Positions 61,901 to 64,000 of a stretch of 64,000 nucleotides of DNA are shown piece by piece. The notes under the pieces were generated by a model. It worked only from the letters and a program-made list of their open reading frames with translations, was not told where the DNA came from and made no database searches. The DNA lies in the NCBI RefSeq assembly GCF_004340945.1, contig NZ_SLYD01000010.1, positions 1 to 64,000 on the forward strand, written 5' to 3'. The DNA is from Sphingomonas sp. PP-F2F-A104-K0414. GTDB taxonomy: Bacteria; Pseudomonadota; Alphaproteobacteria; Sphingomonadales; Sphingomonadaceae. Position 1 is the stretch's first letter. Every line of letters begins with the position of its first letter. The position numbers were made by a program, and so were the translations under genes.

Positions 61901-64000
61901 CGTTGGAGGATCATGCTGCCCTTGCCAGGAAAGGCGCTGGTCATCGGCCGCTCGGCATTGCCGCCAGGCAGCTTCAGGTCGACGAGCTGCTGCGCCAGCG
62001 CAGGTGCTGCGGCAAGGCCGGCGGTGCCGAGCGCCGTACGCCTGAGAAAGCGGCGACGGCTGGTTTCACTCGCCAGCGCGGCGTCAAAATTGTCCATGAC
62101 AAGGCTCTCCTGTGGCCAGCCACGCTGGCGGTTCGAAGCGGCGTTCTGCAAGTGATCGGACCGATTGATCCGATCATCAGGGTGGATCAGTTCGGGGTAG
62201 CGATGCAGGGCGAGACGAACAGGTTGCCGCGCCATGCTCCGGCGAGTGTCTTGGCACCGACCAGCAGCCACATCGCCGCGAGCGCGACCGTCAGCACTGT
62301 GCCGACAATACCGAAGAAGCCTAGGTTCAGCGTCGTACCGAGGCGGAAGGTGGCGACGGTGTAGACGCCGAGCGGGAAGGTATAGCCCCACCAGCCAAGG
62401 TTGAATGGGACGCCGGCGCGCCAGTAGCGGATGGTGATGAGCGTCGCGAGCGCCAGCCACCACAGGCCGAAACCCCACAGACAGAGCCCGGCGACGACGC
62501 CGATCCCTTGCGCGACGGTACCGACACCGACCAGCCCATGCGCCGCGAGGATCGCCGGCGCATCCGCCCCAAGCACCAGCATACCCAGCGCCCCGGTGCC
62601 GATCGGCCCCAGCGCAAGCCAAGAGGATGCCGCCATGCTCTCGTGCGGGAGCTTGTGGAGCGCCATGCGCAGGATCAGGATAGCGAGGATGCCAAACGCG
62701 ACCGGCACCGAATAGGCCCACAGCACGTAGGAAGTGGCGAGCGTCACGATCTGCGCGTGAGGATCGGTCAGATGCGGCGCGAGCAGCCCGCCGCTGGCAC
62801 CCGCCACTTCCGCTGCGACGACCGGCAGCAGCCATACCGCAGTCATGCCGTCCAGGCTGTGCTCGTGGCGGGTAAACATCAGGTAGGGGATCAACACGCC
62901 GCAGGCGAGCGACATGGCGACGTCGATCCACCACAGGACGTGTGCGACCGGCACGATGCCGTTACCGAACCGCGCGATCCCGAAGGCGAGGCATCCGTTG
63001 ATGATCGTCGCCAAGCCCATCGGAATGGTCCCGATGAACATTGACACGGTGTTGTGGCCGAAGATGCGCCGTGCCTCATGCCCGAACATCGCCCAGCGCG
63101 CGCCATAGAGACCGGCGAACAGGATGAAGAGCGCGATGTTGAAGAACCACAACACCTCGCCAATCGGTTTGAGCGCGGGGCCGATATTGGGCACCTGCGG
63201 CAGCGCGAGAGCGAGGATGCCGGTGCCCATCGTCGCGGCGAACCAGTTGGGTGTGAACTGGCGGATCATCTCGCGCGGGTGATCGAGCCTGCTTAGCGGC
63301 TTGAGGCCGGTCAGGGCCGAAGGTGCGTCGGCAGTCATGCGACCTGCTCCTTGATGAGGTCCGTCAGCGCGTCGGCCGCGCGGGTGCGATAGCGTTCCTT
63401 GTGGCGCAGCGCGTGGAAGGCGCGATCGGGTAACCCAAGCGGCAACTCGACCAGATCGCCGGCCTTGAGCGCGCGTGCGACGACCAATCGCGACAACACA
63501 GCGACGCCGGCACCGGCCTCGACCGCGGTACGCACCGCCTCGTTGGACGGCAGCGTCATCGCTACTGTCAGCTGGGCCGGATCAAACCCGCGCGTTCGCA
63601 GCACGTCCTCGAAGGTCGAGCGCGTGCCCGAACCCTGCTCGCGGACGATCCAGCGTGCAGCGCGAAGCCAGTCCTCGTCGACGCGCCCGGCGTCCTCATG
63701 GCCGACCAGCACCATCGGGTCACGCCCGACATTCCAGAGGGCGAGCGCCGGTTCGTCCACCTCGCCCTCGACGAAACCGAGCTCCGCCGCGCCGCTCAGG
63801 ATCTGCGCTGCTGCACCTTCGGTGTTGTCGATCGCCAGTTCGACCGCGATCTGCGGGTGGCGTTCGTAGAAGGAGGCGAGCTTTGCCGGCAACCAGTAGC
63901 TCGCGATCGTCTGGCTTGCGACGATCCGCAACGAACCACGGGCAAGCCCGGCATAGTCCGCCAGCATCGTCTCGGCATGCGCTGCCCGCCCCAGCACTGC

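Overview
The window looks like chromosomal or large-replicon DNA of a sphingomonad (Sphingomonas-type Alphaproteobacteria). This rests on uniformly high GC, dense short operons with ATGA-type overlaps, a carotenoid crtZ-crtW-crtX neighbourhood, a TonB-dependent receptor under a cobalamin riboswitch, and several small proteins of a kind seen mainly in sphingomonads. No database search was possible; family calls come from motifs and recalled family features.

Layout. 1-0.6 kb: 3' part of an IS91-type transposase. 1-7.3 kb: unrelated housekeeping or stress genes (MBL hydrolase, secreted esterase-like hydrolase, DedA, processive GT2, cytochrome b561). 7.5-14 kb: a regulator/oxidoreductase pair, then a roughly 2.3 kb islet of genes cut at both edges (VIT' - DUF3833 - hemolysin-like - acyl ligase'), then an LLM flavin monooxygenase with a divergent TetR gene and a twin palindromic operator. 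14-18 kb: ABC exporter and an FAD monooxygenase/TetR divergent pair. 18.0-19.4 kb: an IS110-family element of IS1111 type, inserted in a dispersed intergenic repeat. 19.7-28.6 kb: cobalamin riboswitch, TonB receptor and a CzcCBA-type efflux operon. 29-34.4 kb: carotenoid modification genes (crtZ, crtW, a sterol-desaturase-family gene that may be crtG, PAP2, crtX). 34.7-39 kb: MpaB-type oxygenase and a stress operon (DUF4142, SRPBCC, ADH, SDR). 39.1-48.1 kb: a five-gene glycan cluster in which three proteins are GT4 fusions (GT-Glf, GT-Gfo/Idh, GT-GH). 48-51 kb: AT-richer spacer and small sphingomonad genes. 51-59.2 kb: a second, paralogous heavy-metal locus (MerR regulator, CDF pump, small His-rich protein, CzcC, CzcB, CzcA, ZIP), lying between two copies of a roughly 140 bp repeat at 50.15 and 60.10 kb. 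60.4-64 kb: sulfite oxidation/export locus (LysR, TDT exporter, SorA, SorB).

Working together. The two Czc loci share the module [small secreted His-rich protein - CzcC - CzcB - CzcA] but differ in control. One sits behind a B12-riboswitch TonB receptor. The other is driven by a MerR-family promoter with the family's typical 19 bp spacer and adds CDF and ZIP transporters. A 62-residue secreted protein with four Cys-Cys pairs lies beside the second locus. The glycan cluster reads as one transcription unit from 39.1 to 48.1 kb and is the best candidate here for an undescribed system.
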